The notes below the pieces were generated by a model that saw only the letters and a program-made list of their open reading frames with translations, was not told the origin of the DNA and did no database searches. The translations under genes and the position numbers were made by a program. A DNA stretch of 64,000 bases from Pseudolabrys sp. GTDB taxonomy: Bacteria > Pseudomonadota > Alphaproteobacteria > Rhizobiales > Xanthobacteraceae. Position 1 is the stretch's first letter. Each line of letters opens with the position of its first letter. The DNA lies in NCBI GenBank assembly GCA_029980465.1, contig JARYIJ010000001.1:2987501-3051500 (forward strand), given 5' to 3'. Shown here in pieces: positions 10,821 through 21,727 of the stretch.

Positions 10821-11438
10821 ATGACAAACCCCAACGGCCCCTTGCGTGTCGGCGTCGGCGGTCCGGTCGGTTCCGGCAAGACGACGCTGATGGACGCGTT
10901 GTGCAAGGCGCTGCGCGACCGTTACGAGATCGCCGCCATCACCAACGACATCTATACCAAGTGGGACGCCGAATATCTGGTGCGCTCGGGCGCGCTCGAT
11001 CCCGAGCGGATCGCCGGTGTCGAGACCGGCGGCTGTCCGCACACGGCGATCCGCGAGGACGCCTCGATCAATCTCGCCGCCATCGCCGAGATGCGCGCCA
11101 AGTTTCCCGGCCTCGAGGTCGTGCTGGTCGAATCCGGCGGCGACAATCTTGCCGCGACCTTCTCGCCGGAGCTGGCCGACCTGACCGTCTATGTCATCGA
11201 CGTCGCCGCCGGAGAAAAGATTCCCTCGAAGGGCGGCCCTGGCATCACCCGGTCCGACCTTCTGGTCATCAACAAGATCGACCTCGCGCCTTACGTCGGC
11301 GCCTCGCTCGAGGTCATGGAACGCGACAGCAGGCGCATGCGCGGGATGCGGCCTTTTGTCTTTTGCAACATGAACACCGGGCAGGGGGTGGCTGACGTCG
11401 TGCGGTTCATCGAGCAGAAAGGCGGCCTTCGGGCGTAA
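10821..11438 (+). CDS. ureG: Urease accessory GTPase UreG
   Basis: SIMIBI-class GTPase that supplies nickel and GTP hydrolysis to urease maturation, 205 residues, standard length. The P-loop is [10 protein letters not shown] (residues 13-22), the metal-binding CPH motif is [11 protein letters not shown], the switch region is [20 protein letters not shown], and guanine specificity comes from NKIDL. ATG at 10821 follows GGATGGAAAA. It is separated from ureF by 403 nt holding a large hairpin element, so its transcription may be partly uncoupled from the upstream genes. Confidence 0.97.
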   Translation: MTNPNGPLRVGVGGPVGSGKTTLMDALCKALRDRYEIAAITNDIYTKWDAEYLVRSGALDPERIAGVETGGCPHTAIREDASINLAAIAEMRAKFPGLEVVLVESGGDNLAATFSPELADLTVYVIDVAAGEKIPSKGGPGITRSDLLVINKIDLAPYVGASLEVMERDSRRMRGMRPFVFCNMNTGQGVADVVRFIEQKGGLRA

Positions 11439-11594
11439 GCCCGAGCCGAGACCCCGCCGTTTGAACACGTCACGGGTGAAAGACCCCGGCGGGATCGGGT
11501 TATTCCGACCATCTGAAAGACTTGCCATCGCTATTCTGTTGCTTTGCTTGCGTACTCCCTGAATAATTTGCGCGAACGGGCGGTGATGCTCGGA

Positions 11595-11608
11595 TGCAAC
11601 GATAAGCA
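11595..11608 (+). promoter_or_regulatory. Possible BoxR-type site upstream of the ABC importer
   Basis: TGCA-ACGATA-AGCA, 16 nt before the start codon of the solute-binding protein. It differs by one base from the TGCA-N6-TGCA arrangement at boxC. It also overlaps the leader of the gene, where a repressor would block transcription or initiation. This is inference from spacing only. Confidence 0.35.
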
Positions 11609-11623
11609 ACCAGGGAGGATGGA

Positions 11624-12874
11624 ATGGCAGTTCGTCTCAGCCGTCGAAAATTGTTAGCGGGTGCTTCGGCGATCGCAGGCGCGTCCGCGTTTCCGATGCC
11701 GTCGATCGCCCAGAAGGCGCCGTTCAAGCTCGGCCTGCTCACCGTGAAGACGGGTCCGCTCGCGCAGGGCGGCATCCAGATGGAGCAGGGCGTCCTGACA
11801 TTCCTCAAGGAAAAGAACTACATGATGGGCGGCCGCAAGGTCGACTTCGTGTCCGCCGATACCGGCGGCAATCCCGCCGGCACCAAGACGAAGGCGCAGG
11901 AACTCGTCGAGCGCGACAAGGTCGACGTCATCCTCGGGCCGCTGGCGGCATTCGAGCTGTACGCGATCAACGACTACGTCATCCAGCACAAGACGCCCGT
12001 GCTCAGCCTCGCGGCGGCCGACGATCTGACGCAACGCAAGCCGAACCCGTATCTGTTGCGCGCGTCCGCGACCTCGTCGCAGGCGATGCACCCGATGGGG
12101 CACTACGCCGCGACCGAGCTCAAGCTCAAGCGCGTCGTGACCGTCGTCGAGGACTTTGCCTTCGGCTACGAGCAGATGGGCGGGTTCCAGGACGCCTTCG
12201 AGAAGGACGGTGGCTGCGTCACCAAGAAGCTGTGGCCGCCGCTCGTGACGCCCGACTATACGCCTTATGTCGCGCAGATCAGCGACTGCGACGGCGTCTG
12301 TCAGGGCTTCGCGGGCTCGAACCCGCTGCGCTTCATGAAGGCTTATGCGAGCGCCGGCCTGAAGTATCCGGTTGTCACCGGCGAAACCGGCGGCGACGAC
12401 GCCTTGCTCAAGAGCTTCGGCGACGAAGCGCTCGGGCTCGTGAGCTGCTGCCCGTACACGCTCGACCTCGCCAGCGACGGCAACCAGCGTTTCGTCGACG
12501 GCATTCGCAAGGACTTTGATGTCATTCCGGGCTTCTATGCAGCCGGTCTCTACGTCAATTGCCAGGTCGTTGACGCCGCGCTCAAGGCGACCAACGGCGA
12601 TGCCAGCGACAAGACCAAGTTCATGGCGGCTCTGAAAGCCGTGTCACTGACCGATACGCCGCGCGGGCCGGTGAAGTTCGACCACCTCGGCAATGTGGTC
12701 GGGACGTTCTATGTGCGCCGCATCGTCAAGGAAGGCGCCAAATACGGCCTCAAGCTCTGGAACAAGACGATCAAGACCTACGAGAACGTCAGCCAGTTCT
12801 GGACGTGGCCGGAAAAGGAATACCTCGCGCATCCTGTGTATTCGCGCGATTATCCGGCGCTGCGGAAGTGCTGA
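11624..12874 (+). CDS. ABC transporter substrate-binding protein (LivK-type), box region
   Basis: Periplasmic type I solute-binding protein, 416 residues. The N-terminus RLSRRKLLAGASAIAGA is a twin-arginine-like export signal ending near residue 30 (SIAQKA). The mature part has the family blocks KLGLLTVKTGPLAQGG, DVILGPLAAFELYAI and ASATSSQAMHPMGHYA. GGGAGGATGGA precedes the ATG. It heads a five-gene operon (two permeases, two ATPases) that abuts box genes, so an aromatic acid such as benzoate or a related compound is a reasonable substrate guess; branched-chain amino acids cannot be excluded. Confidence 0.88.
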   Translation: MAVRLSRRKLLAGASAIAGASAFPMPSIAQKAPFKLGLLTVKTGPLAQGGIQMEQGVLTFLKEKNYMMGGRKVDFVSADTGGNPAGTKTKAQELVERDKVDVILGPLAAFELYAINDYVIQHKTPVLSLAAADDLTQRKPNPYLLRASATSSQAMHPMGHYAATELKLKRVVTVVEDFAFGYEQMGGFQDAFEKDGGCVTKKLWPPLVTPDYTPYVAQISDCDGVCQGFAGSNPLRFMKAYASAGLKYPVVTGETGGDDALLKSFGDEALGLVSCCPYTLDLASDGNQRFVDGIRKDFDVIPGFYAAGLYVNCQVVDAALKATNGDASDKTKFMAALKAVSLTDTPRGPVKFDHLGNVVGTFYVRRIVKEGAKYGLKLWNKTIKTYENVSQFWTWPEKEYLAHPVYSRDYPALRKC

Positions 12875-12954
12875 TCCGTCTATGATGCTGCGGGCGCGAT
12901 GACCGCGCCCGCGGCTCATTTGCACTGTCATTGCCGATCGGAAAGGCCGCAGGG

Positions 12955-13827
12955 ATGACCTTTTGGTCGCTGCTGACCGTCAATAGCATTACGTTCGGCG
13001 GCCTGCTGTTCCTGCTGTCGGCAGGGTTCTCGCTGATTTTCGGGCTGATGCGGATCCCGAACCTCACGCACGGCTCGTTGTTCATGCTGGGCGCCTATGT
13101 CGGCGCGACCATGGTCGGCGGGCTGATCGGCATTTCGACGGACTTCTGGATCGCGGCGCTGGTCGCGACCATCGTGGTCGCCGCCTTCGGCGCCGTGATC
13201 GAGCGTTTCCTGCTGCGGCAACTGCTCGGCAACGAGCGCGCGCAGGTGCTGATGACGCTCGGCATCTCGCTCATGGTCGCCGACTTCTGCCTGATGGTGT
13301 GGGGCGGCGATCCGCTCAACATGTCGACGCCGGCACATCTGGGCGGCTTCGTGCGGGCCGGGCCGCTGGCCTTTCCGCTCTACCGGCTCGCCATCATCGT
13401 CATCGCGATGATCTTCGCCGCGGCGCTGTGGTATCTGCTCGACCGCACCCGGCTCGGCGCCATGATCCGCGCCGGCGTCGACGACGCCGAGATGGCGCGC
13501 GTGGTCGGTATCCGGGTGTCCCGGCTGTTCACCATCGTGTTCGCGCTGGGCGCGGGCCTTGCGGCCTTCGCCGGCGTGATCGGCGGGCCGATCCTGTCGG
13601 TCTATCCCGGCCTCGACCAGGACATGCTGCCGCTCGCGCTGGTGGTCGTGATTCTCGGCGGCACCGGCAGCCTGCTCGGCTCGTTCGTCGGCAGCCTCAT
13701 CATCGGCTTCATCTATAATTTCGGTCAGGCCCTGTTGCCGGAGCTGGCCTACTTCGTGCTGTTCCTGCCGATGCTGCTGGTGCTCATCCTGCGGCCGCAG
13801 GGCCTGTTCGGCAGGCAGATGCCATGA
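12955..13827 (+). CDS. ABC transporter permease (LivH-type), box region
   Basis: Inner-membrane permease, 290 residues with about eight hydrophobic helices. The LivH block SLIFGLMRIPNLTHGSLFML and the C-terminal LVLILRPQGLFGRQMP are clear. ATG at 12955 is chosen over a TTG at 12931 because GGAAAGG sits 8 nt upstream. It ends in a 4-nt ATGA overlap with the next permease, indicating translational coupling. Substrate is inferred only from context. Confidence 0.9.
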   Translation: MTFWSLLTVNSITFGGLLFLLSAGFSLIFGLMRIPNLTHGSLFMLGAYVGATMVGGLIGISTDFWIAALVATIVVAAFGAVIERFLLRQLLGNERAQVLMTLGISLMVADFCLMVWGGDPLNMSTPAHLGGFVRAGPLAFPLYRLAIIVIAMIFAAALWYLLDRTRLGAMIRAGVDDAEMARVVGIRVSRLFTIVFALGAGLAAFAGVIGGPILSVYPGLDQDMLPLALVVVILGGTGSLLGSFVGSLIIGFIYNFGQALLPELAYFVLFLPMLLVLILRPQGLFGRQMP

Positions 13828-14798
13828 CCGGCCGGCTCGTCGCCCTCACCATCGGCGCGATTGTGCTGCTGACCGTGCCGCTGTGGATGCCCGGCATCTA
13901 TTATGTCAATGTCACGAGCCAGATCCTGTTCTACGCGATCTTTGCGCTCGGCCTGGACGTGCTGGCCGGCTATGCCGGCCTGACCTCGCTCGGTCATGCG
14001 GCGCTGTTCGGCATCGCCAGCTATGCGACCGGCTATATCCTCGGCCTGGGGGCAGGCCACACCGTCGCGATCATCGGCGCCATGGTCATCGGCCTGATCT
14101 CGACCGCGATCTTCGCCGCGCTGTCGCTGCGCGCGACCGGCATCGGTTTCATCATGATCACGCTGGCGCTGGGCGAGATCCTATGGGGGCTTGCTTACCG
14201 CTGGATCAGCATGACAGGCGGCGACAACGGCATCAGCCTGCACGGCCGGCCGGCGCCGTTCGGCATCGCGCTCAGCGATGCCAACGCGTTCTATTACGCG
14301 ACACTGCTGGTGTTCGTCGTCTCGCTGGCGGCCGCCTACATCTTCATCCATTCGCCGTTCGGCGCCGCCCTGCGCGGCACGCGCGACCAGCCGCGGCGCA
14401 TGAACGCGCTCGGCTATCACGTCTGGATGATCCGGTTCTGGGCCTTCATGTTCTCCGGCCTGCTGACCAGCATTTCCGGCATCCTGTTCGTCTATTACAA
14501 CCAGTTCATCAGCCCGCCGACGCTCGCGCTGACGTCGTCGGCCGAGGTCCTCTTGATGGTGATCGCGGGAGGGGCCGGCAGCCTGTTCGGGCCGATCGTC
14601 GGTGCGGCGCTCGTCGTGATCGTCAAATCCATCGTCAGCGGCTTCATCGAACGCTGGAACTTCCTGCTCGGCGCGATCTTCGTCGCCATCATCATCTTCA
14701 TGCCGGACGGGCTGGTGCCCGGCACGCAACGCCTGCTGCGCCGGTGGCGCAGTGCCGCCAAGACGGCCAAAGCCGCCAAGACGCGGAGCGCGTCATGA
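13824..14798 (+). CDS. ABC transporter permease (LivM-type), box region
   Basis: Partner permease, 324 residues. The LivM block LDVLAGYAGLTSLGHAALFG occurs near residue 45, and GGAGSLFGPIVGAAL near residue 255. Its start overlaps the LivH-type gene by 4 nt and its stop overlaps the next ATPase start by 4 nt (ATGA), as in other Liv operons. The last residues (AAKTAKAAKTRSAS) are basic and cytoplasmic. Confidence 0.9.
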   Translation: MTGRLVALTIGAIVLLTVPLWMPGIYYVNVTSQILFYAIFALGLDVLAGYAGLTSLGHAALFGIASYATGYILGLGAGHTVAIIGAMVIGLISTAIFAALSLRATGIGFIMITLALGEILWGLAYRWISMTGGDNGISLHGRPAPFGIALSDANAFYYATLLVFVVSLAAAYIFIHSPFGAALRGTRDQPRRMNALGYHVWMIRFWAFMFSGLLTSISGILFVYYNQFISPPTLALTSSAEVLLMVIAGGAGSLFGPIVGAALVVIVKSIVSGFIERWNFLLGAIFVAIIIFMPDGLVPGTQRLLRRWRSAAKTAKAAKTRSAS

Positions 14799-15521
14799 CC
14801 GCGCTCTCGATCAAGGGACTGGTGAAGTCGTTCGGCGGCCTGCGCGTCACCCGCGGCCTCAATCTCGAGGTTGCGCCGGGCGAGCGCCATCTCATCATCG
14901 GGCCGAACGGCGCCGGCAAGACCACATTGTTCAACCAGATCACCGGCGAGATCACGCCCGACGGCGGTTCCATCTCGATGTTCGGCACCGAGCTGATGCA
15001 CGTGCCGAGCCGGCGGCGGACCCATCTCGGCCTGTCGCGCACCTACCAGATCATCACGTTGTTCCCGCACGACACGCTGTTGCATAACGTCATGCTGTCG
15101 CTGCTCGGCCTTGACAAGCTGCGCTGGAATCCGCTGAAGCGCTTCGACGCCCAGCGGCATCTTGTCGACAGGGCGCAGGCGGCGCTGGATCAGGTCGGGC
15201 TTGGCGACATCGCGCAACGGCCGCTGTCCGAGACCTCCTACGGCGAGCGCCGCCGCGTCGAGATCGCCATGGCGCTGGTGCAGGGTCCGAAGGTGCTGCT
15301 GCTCGACGAGCCCTATGCCGGCCTGTCGATCGACGAGCGCCGCGACGTCCAGGCGCTGCTCGCGACCATCCCGCGCGACGTCACCATCGTGATGATCGAG
15401 CACAACATGGATGTCGCGCTCGATTTCGCTGACCGCATCAGCGTGATGTATTTCGGCGAAGTCATCGTCGAGGGCACGCGTGCCGAGGTGGTCGCCAATC
15501 CGCGGACCAAGGAGGTTTACC

Positions 15522-15532
<11 letters not shown>
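14795..15532 (+). CDS. ABC transporter ATP-binding protein (LivG-type), box region
   Basis: Cytoplasmic ATPase, 245 residues. Walker A is GPNGAGKTT (residues 36-44). The signature is degenerate, ETSYGERRRVEIAMALV (SYGE rather than SGGQ), as is common for LivG proteins. Walker B is LLLDEPYAGLSI and the switch is MIEHNMD. ATG at 14795 overlaps the upstream permease stop. It ends 11 nt inside the next ATPase gene. Confidence 0.92.
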
Positions 15533-16235
<703 letters not shown>

Positions 16236-16284
16236 GCGCGGGGTCGCTCGCGCGGCCGCGCTCCGGAATGGCAATGAACGGAAA

Positions 16285-16656
16285 TCAACGCCCCTGATAA
16301 GCGGGCGTGCGCACCACGAGGCCATCGAGCGCCTCGGTGACCTCGATCTGGCATGACAGCCGCGACGTCGGCTTCACCTCGTAGGCGCCGTCGAGCATGT
16401 AGGCTTCGTCATCCGACGGTGGGCCGACGACCTCGAACCATGCATCGTCGACGTGCACGAGACAGGTCGCGCAGGTGCACCCGCCGCCACATTCGGCGAC
16501 GACGCCGTTGATGTCGTTCCTGATCGCCGTCTCCATCACCGTCGAGCCGATCTCCGCCTCGACCACGCGCGCGGTTCCCTCGTTGTCGATGAAGGTGATT
16601 TTCGGCATCGCGGCGGCGTCTTTTCGTTCGAGGGTACCGGTCTCGGTGTTTGACAT
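16285..16656 (-). CDS. Adrenodoxin-type [2Fe-2S] ferredoxin
   Basis: A 123-residue ferredoxin with the C-x5-C-x2-C...C pattern: Cys56, Cys62, Cys65 and Cys102, plus an extra Cys60 (AECGGGCTCATCLVHV, then RLSCQIEV). It carries one-electron equivalents to oxygenases. It lies 20 nt downstream of boxR on the same strand, so the two are probably co-transcribed. No BoxA reductase gene is nearby, which makes this ferredoxin a candidate electron donor for the di-iron oxygenase BoxB; that role is inference. AGAGGC precedes ATG 16656; an internal ATG at 16608 is also possible. Confidence 0.88.
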   Translation of the reverse strand: MSNTETGTLERKDAAAMPKITFIDNEGTARVVEAEIGSTVMETAIRNDINGVVAECGGGCTCATCLVHVDDAWFEVVGPPSDDEAYMLDGAYEVKPTSRLSCQIEVTEALDGLVVRTPAYQGR

Positions 16657-16676
16657 GATTCTGCAGCCTCTTGATT

Positions 16677-17579
16677 CTATGGCGCCTGCGACGAAGCGGT
16701 GAGAGCGATGAGTTCGGCGAGGCTTTCCTGGTGCGAGCGGCCGCTGGTGTCGAGCGTCGCGTCGGCCTTGGCGTAAAGCGGCTCGCGGCTATGCAGGATC
16801 GAGACGAGATCGTCCATCGCCCGCGGGTTGCTGGTCATCGGGCGCAGGTCGCCTTGCGCGATGACGCGTGACATATGCTCGCTCGGCTTGGCGCGCATCC
16901 AGACTGTGAAGCACGACGAGAGCAGGAGCTCCAAGGTTGCCGGCTCGGTGACGATCGAGCCGGATGTCGCCATGACGAATCGCTTCCGAGTGGTCAGCAC
17001 CTGGTTGAGTGCCTCGCGTTCCGCGCGGCGGAACGTCTCCTGGCCGAACAGCTCGAACATCTCGCCGAGCGACGTGCCGCTGACGCGTTCGATCTCGCGG
17101 TCGAGCTCGATGAAGGGCACGCCGCGCTGCTCCGCCAGCATGCGGCCGAGGGTCGACTTGCCGCCGCCGCGCAACCCGATCAACGCGACCCGGGCGCGGC
17201 GTGCCTCGTCGGTGGCGGCGCCGAAGTGCCGCATCACCAGCGCGCGCGCTTCTTTCAATGACTGCGGCGGCAGGCGCTCGATGAACTGGCTGAACAGCAC
17301 GGCGTCGAGCGGCGGATCGTCGGATTCCGAGACGAGTTGCGGCAGCGCGACGTTGAGCGCGTGCGCGATCCGGCGCAGCAGGACGATCGACACGTTGCCT
17401 TCGCCGCCCTCGAGCTGGGCGAGATAGCGCTCCGACACCTCGGCGTGATGGGCCAGCGCCTTGCGCGTCATGCCGCGCTGGTTGCGCAGCCGGCGCACGC
17501 GCTCGCCGAGACGGTCGAGATAACGGCCGCTGTCCCTGGCGGGCGCGGGCCTGATGCGGTTGGTTCGAACGGTCGTCAT
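16677..17579 (-). CDS. boxR: BoxR-like transcriptional regulator (XRE HTH fused to shikimate-kinase-like domain)
   Basis: Regulator of box genes in the BzdR/BoxR family, 300 residues. An XRE-type helix-turn-helix occupies about residues 21-82 (LGERVRRLRNQRGMTRKALA). A shikimate-kinase-like domain follows with P-loop GLRGGGKST (about 135-143). In characterised relatives the kinase-like domain senses benzoyl-CoA and relieves repression. ATG at 17579 is chosen because the HTH begins soon after it; a longer in-frame start enters the intergenic region. It is divergent from boxC across about 230 nt containing TGCA motifs, matching the expected operator arrangement. Confidence 0.92.
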   Translation of the reverse strand: MTTVRTNRIRPAPARDSGRYLDRLGERVRRLRNQRGMTRKALAHHAEVSERYLAQLEGGEGNVSIVLLRRIAHALNVALPQLVSESDDPPLDAVLFSQFIERLPPQSLKEARALVMRHFGAATDEARRARVALIGLRGGGKSTLGRMLAEQRGVPFIELDREIERVSGTSLGEMFELFGQETFRRAEREALNQVLTTRKRFVMATSGSIVTEPATLELLLSSCFTVWMRAKPSEHMSRVIAQGDLRPMTSNPRAMDDLVSILHSREPLYAKADATLDTSGRSHQESLAELIALTASSQAP

Positions 17580-17596
17580 GATTGATGAAATATAAT

Positions 17597-17605
17597 GCTT
17601 ATGCA
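17597..17605. promoter_or_regulatory. TGC/TGCA motifs at the boxR end of the divergent region
   Basis: ATGCTTATGCA contains a TGCT and a TGCA within 10 nt, 18-26 nt upstream of the boxR start codon, in an AT-rich stretch (AAATATAATGC) that could be the boxR promoter. An autoregulatory BoxR site here is plausible but not shown by the sequence. Confidence 0.3.
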
Positions 17606-17757
17606 CTATTGCCCGGTCCTGTCCCCGAACGCAACCCCGGTCTCGCGCAGATGACAATGGAATCCATATTTCCTTTAGCCAAATGGACTTGTCCAGAGAG
17701 CGCCTGCGCACTTCAAATTGGCCGGTTGCCGGGTCACGGGCGTGATGTTAAGGATGG

Positions 17758-17771
17758 TGCAAAATAATGCA
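17758..17771 (+). promoter_or_regulatory. Candidate BoxR operator, TGCA-N6-TGCA
   Basis: TGCA-AAATAA-TGCA, a direct repeat of TGCA with centres 10 nt apart, one helical turn. It lies 37 nt upstream of the preferred boxC start (17809). TGCA repeats are known operator elements of the related BzdR regulator. An alternative boxC ATG at 17767 would fall inside the site, which argues for the downstream start. Confidence 0.55.
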
Positions 17772-17808
17772 TATCAGGGAAGCGGCGCTCCGGACGCCGT
17801 CCGGTTCC

Positions 17809-19473
<1,665 letters not shown>

Positions 19474-19481
19474 ATTTAATT

Positions 19482-19550
19482 CCGCTCATTCCCGCGAAAG
19501 CGGGAATCCAGAGCCAAGGACTGGGTCCCCGCTTCCGCGGGGACGAGCGG
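19482..19550. repeat. Palindromic repeat, family D, in the boxC-boxB gap
   Basis: Two paired modules, CCGCTCATTCCCGCGAAAGC...GGAATCCAG and CTGGGTCCCCGC...GCGGGGACGAGCGG, whose outer ends CCGCTC/GAGCGG are inverted. Each module is itself a hairpin. Related copies lie at about 27107, 41974, 44818 and 62843. Confidence 0.85.
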
Positions 19551-19573
19551 ATCGGGTGGAAAGGATGCGACCC

Positions 19574-21019
19574 ATGAACATCGTCAGTGTCGATTACGAC
19601 GGCCTCATTCCGAACAATGTCGGGCTCGGCAGCGACGTGCGCGTCAAGCGCGCGCTGGAAAAATGGCACCCCGGCTACATCAACTGGTGGCAAGACATGG
19701 GGCCGGAGGGCTTTCAGCAGGCGCTGGTCTATCTGCGCACCGCGGTGAGCGTCGATCCGAAAGGCTGGGCCAAGTTCGACTATGTCCGCATGCCGGACTA
19801 TCGCTGGGGCATCCTGCTGGCGCCGCAGGTCGAGGGCCGCAAGATTCCCTTCGGCGCGCACAAGGGCGAGGACGCCTGGCAGGAAGTGCCGGGCGAATAC
19901 CGCGCCATGCTGCGCCGCCTTGTCGTCATCCAGGGCGACACTGAGCCGGCCTCGGTCGAGCAGCAGCGCCATCTCGGCAGGACCGCGCCGTCGCTCTACG
20001 ACATGCGCAACCTGTTCCAGGTCAATGTCGAGGAGGGCCGCCACCTCTGGGCGATGGTCTATCTGCTGCACAAATATTTCGGCAGCGAGGGCCGCGACGA
20101 GGCCGATGCGCTGCTCGAGCGCCGCTCCGGCGACGCCGACACGCCGCGCATGCTCGGCGCCTTCAACGAGAAGACGCCGGACTGGCTGTCGTTCTTCATG
20201 TTCACCTACTTCACCGATCGCGACGGCAAGATGCAGCTTGAGGCGCAGGCGCAGTCCGGCTTTGACCCATTGTCGCGCACCTGCCGCTTCATGCTGACCG
20301 AGGAAGCGCACCACATGTTCGTCGGCGAGACCGGCGTGACGCGCGTCGTGCAGAAGACCTGCGAGGCGATGAAGGACGCCGGCATCGACGATCCGAACGA
20401 CAGTGAGAGAGTCCGCAAGCTCGGCGTCATCGACCTGCCGACCATCCAGAAGAAGCTCAACCTGCATTGCTCGTTGTCGCTTGATTTGTTCGGCAACGAG
20501 ATTTCGACCAATGCCGCAAACGCGTTCCATGCCGGGATCAAGGGCCGTTTCCGCGAGGATCGGTTGAACGGCGACGATCATCGGCTCGAGCAGGATACCT
20601 ATCCCGTGCTGCGCCTCAAGGACGGCAAGATGGTCAGCGAAGACGCGCCGGCGCTGTCAGCGCTCAACATGCGGCTGCGTGACGACTACCTGAAGGACTG
20701 CGGGCTGGGTCTTGGGCGCTGGAACAAGGCGATCGAGGCGGCCGGCATCCGGTATCAGCTCAAGCTGCCGCACCAGGCGTTCCACCGTCACATCGGCGAG
20801 TTCTCGGCGATCCATGCCGACCCGGACGGCAATGTGCTAAGTGACGCCCAATGGGAGAAGCGGAAGGCCGACTATCTGCCGTCCGACAGCGACCGCGTTT
20901 ACATCGAGAGCCTGATGCAGCCGGTGATCGAGCCCGGCCGGTTCGCGAGCTGGATCGCGCCGCCGAAGGTCGGCATCGACAACAAGCCCGGCGACTTCGA
21001 GTACGTGAAGCTGGCGTAG
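19574..21019 (+). CDS. boxB: Benzoyl-CoA 2,3-epoxidase oxygenase component BoxB
   Basis: Di-iron oxygenase forming 2,3-epoxybenzoyl-CoA, 481 residues. The carboxylate-bridged di-iron site shows as two E-x2-H motifs: EEGRH (Glu154, His157) and TEEAHHMF (Glu244, His247). Start and end blocks (VDYDGLIPNNVGLG and FEYVKLA) are family-typical. ATG at 19574 is preferred, with AAGG about 10 nt upstream; an in-frame ATG at 19565 is too close to that site. Electrons normally come from BoxA, which is not encoded here; the nearby ferredoxin may substitute. Confidence 0.95.
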   Translation: MNIVSVDYDGLIPNNVGLGSDVRVKRALEKWHPGYINWWQDMGPEGFQQALVYLRTAVSVDPKGWAKFDYVRMPDYRWGILLAPQVEGRKIPFGAHKGEDAWQEVPGEYRAMLRRLVVIQGDTEPASVEQQRHLGRTAPSLYDMRNLFQVNVEEGRHLWAMVYLLHKYFGSEGRDEADALLERRSGDADTPRMLGAFNEKTPDWLSFFMFTYFTDRDGKMQLEAQAQSGFDPLSRTCRFMLTEEAHHMFVGETGVTRVVQKTCEAMKDAGIDDPNDSERVRKLGVIDLPTIQKKLNLHCSLSLDLFGNEISTNAANAFHAGIKGRFREDRLNGDDHRLEQDTYPVLRLKDGKMVSEDAPALSALNMRLRDDYLKDCGLGLGRWNKAIEAAGIRYQLKLPHQAFHRHIGEFSAIHADPDGNVLSDAQWEKRKADYLPSDSDRVYIESLMQPVIEPGRFASWIAPPKVGIDNKPGDFEYVKLA

Positions 21020-21046
21020 TGCTGCTGTCGCCTGGGCGTGGCGCGC

Positions 21047-21069
21047 CTCTCTCTCTCTCTCTCTCTCTC
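21047..21069. repeat. CT dinucleotide tract
   Basis: About eleven CT units in a row, 27 nt after the boxB stop codon. Such tracts are prone to slippage. It lies downstream of the operon, so any effect would be on transcript ends, not on a reading frame. Confidence 0.9.
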
Positions 21070-21073
21070 GGCA

Positions 21074-21170
21074 GTCATCACCCGCGCAGGCGAGTGATCC
21101 AGTAAAGGCAGCGACGGGTACTTTTCTCGGACTTGGTGGTTACTGGATGCCCGCTTTCCGCGGGCATGAC
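21074..21170. repeat. REP-like inverted pair downstream of boxB
   Basis: GTCATCACCCGCGCAGGCGA then GTGATCCAGTA on the left, and TACTGGATGCCCGC with GCGGGCATGAC on the right. Each half forms a hairpin and the two halves are inverted. The position, between boxB and a gene on the opposite strand, suits a transcript 3' end. It is related to, but distinct from, family D. Confidence 0.75.
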
Positions 21171-21204
21171 TATGTTAGGGGCATGACAATGTTAGCGTGA
21201 CGCT

Positions 21205-21630
21205 CTACCGCCTAAATTTCTCGATCACCTCGTCGGGGATCGGCTTGGTTGTCATGCGCTGCGGGTCGTCCGGATGCGGGATGGCCCAGACGCGTTTTTC
21301 CAGACCGTCGACGGCGAGCTTGCCGTTCTTGACGATGCGATGCGCCACCGAGAAGCTCGATCGCCGAAACTCGACCACCTCCGACTCGATCTCAGCCTGA
21401 TCGCCAAAGGTGAGAGGGGCCATGAAGCTGGCGCCGGATTCCGCCAGCGCCAGCCCGAGGATACCGAAATGCGCATTGATCCTCGCGCGCGGCACACCGA
21501 GCGCGGTCTGGAACAAGGTCCAGGTGCCGGTGTCGAAGAACTCGAAGATGTGTGGATTCCAGACAATGCCGACCGGGTCGCAATGCGCCCATTCGATCGG
21601 CAGCGGCAATGTGTTTCTGGCGTAAGGCAT
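21205..21630 (-). CDS. 4-hydroxybenzoyl-CoA thioesterase-type hotdog protein
   Basis: A 141-residue acyl-CoA thioesterase of the hotdog fold. The catalytic motif EWAHCDPVGIVWNPHIFEFF contains the active-site Asp of the 4-hydroxybenzoyl-CoA thioesterase/YbgC type. It faces boxB convergently and is divergent from tcuA. In a benzoyl-CoA context such enzymes can release CoA from dead-end aromatic thioesters; substrate specificity here is inference. The start ATG at 21630 gives MPYARNTLPLPIEW; no strong ribosome site is visible. Confidence 0.83.
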   Translation of the reverse strand: MPYARNTLPLPIEWAHCDPVGIVWNPHIFEFFDTGTWTLFQTALGVPRARINAHFGILGLALAESGASFMAPLTFGDQAEIESEVVEFRRSSFSVAHRIVKNGKLAVDGLEKRVWAIPHPDDPQRMTTKPIPDEVIEKFRR

Positions 21631-21646
21631 GGCGGATACGTCTTCA

Positions 21647-21661
21647 TCTCACATTATGAGA
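21647..21661. promoter_or_regulatory. Inverted repeat in the thioesterase-tcuA divergent gap
   Basis: TCTCA-CATTA-TGAGA, a perfect 5-bp inverted repeat with a 5-nt spacer. It lies between two divergent genes, where a dimeric repressor or activator site would be expected. No regulator gene is adjacent and no family consensus can be assigned. Confidence 0.3.
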
Positions 21662-21727
21662 GGAAACGAAACCAGACAGTGGACGCAAGCGGCGCCTCAT
21701 TTGCCCGCGCTCCGCAAGGACGTATAA

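Noticed and set aside
16677..17579. BoxR considered as a shikimate kinase
   Set aside because: The N-terminal XRE helix-turn-helix and position beside boxC point to the regulator family; shikimate kinases lack the HTH.
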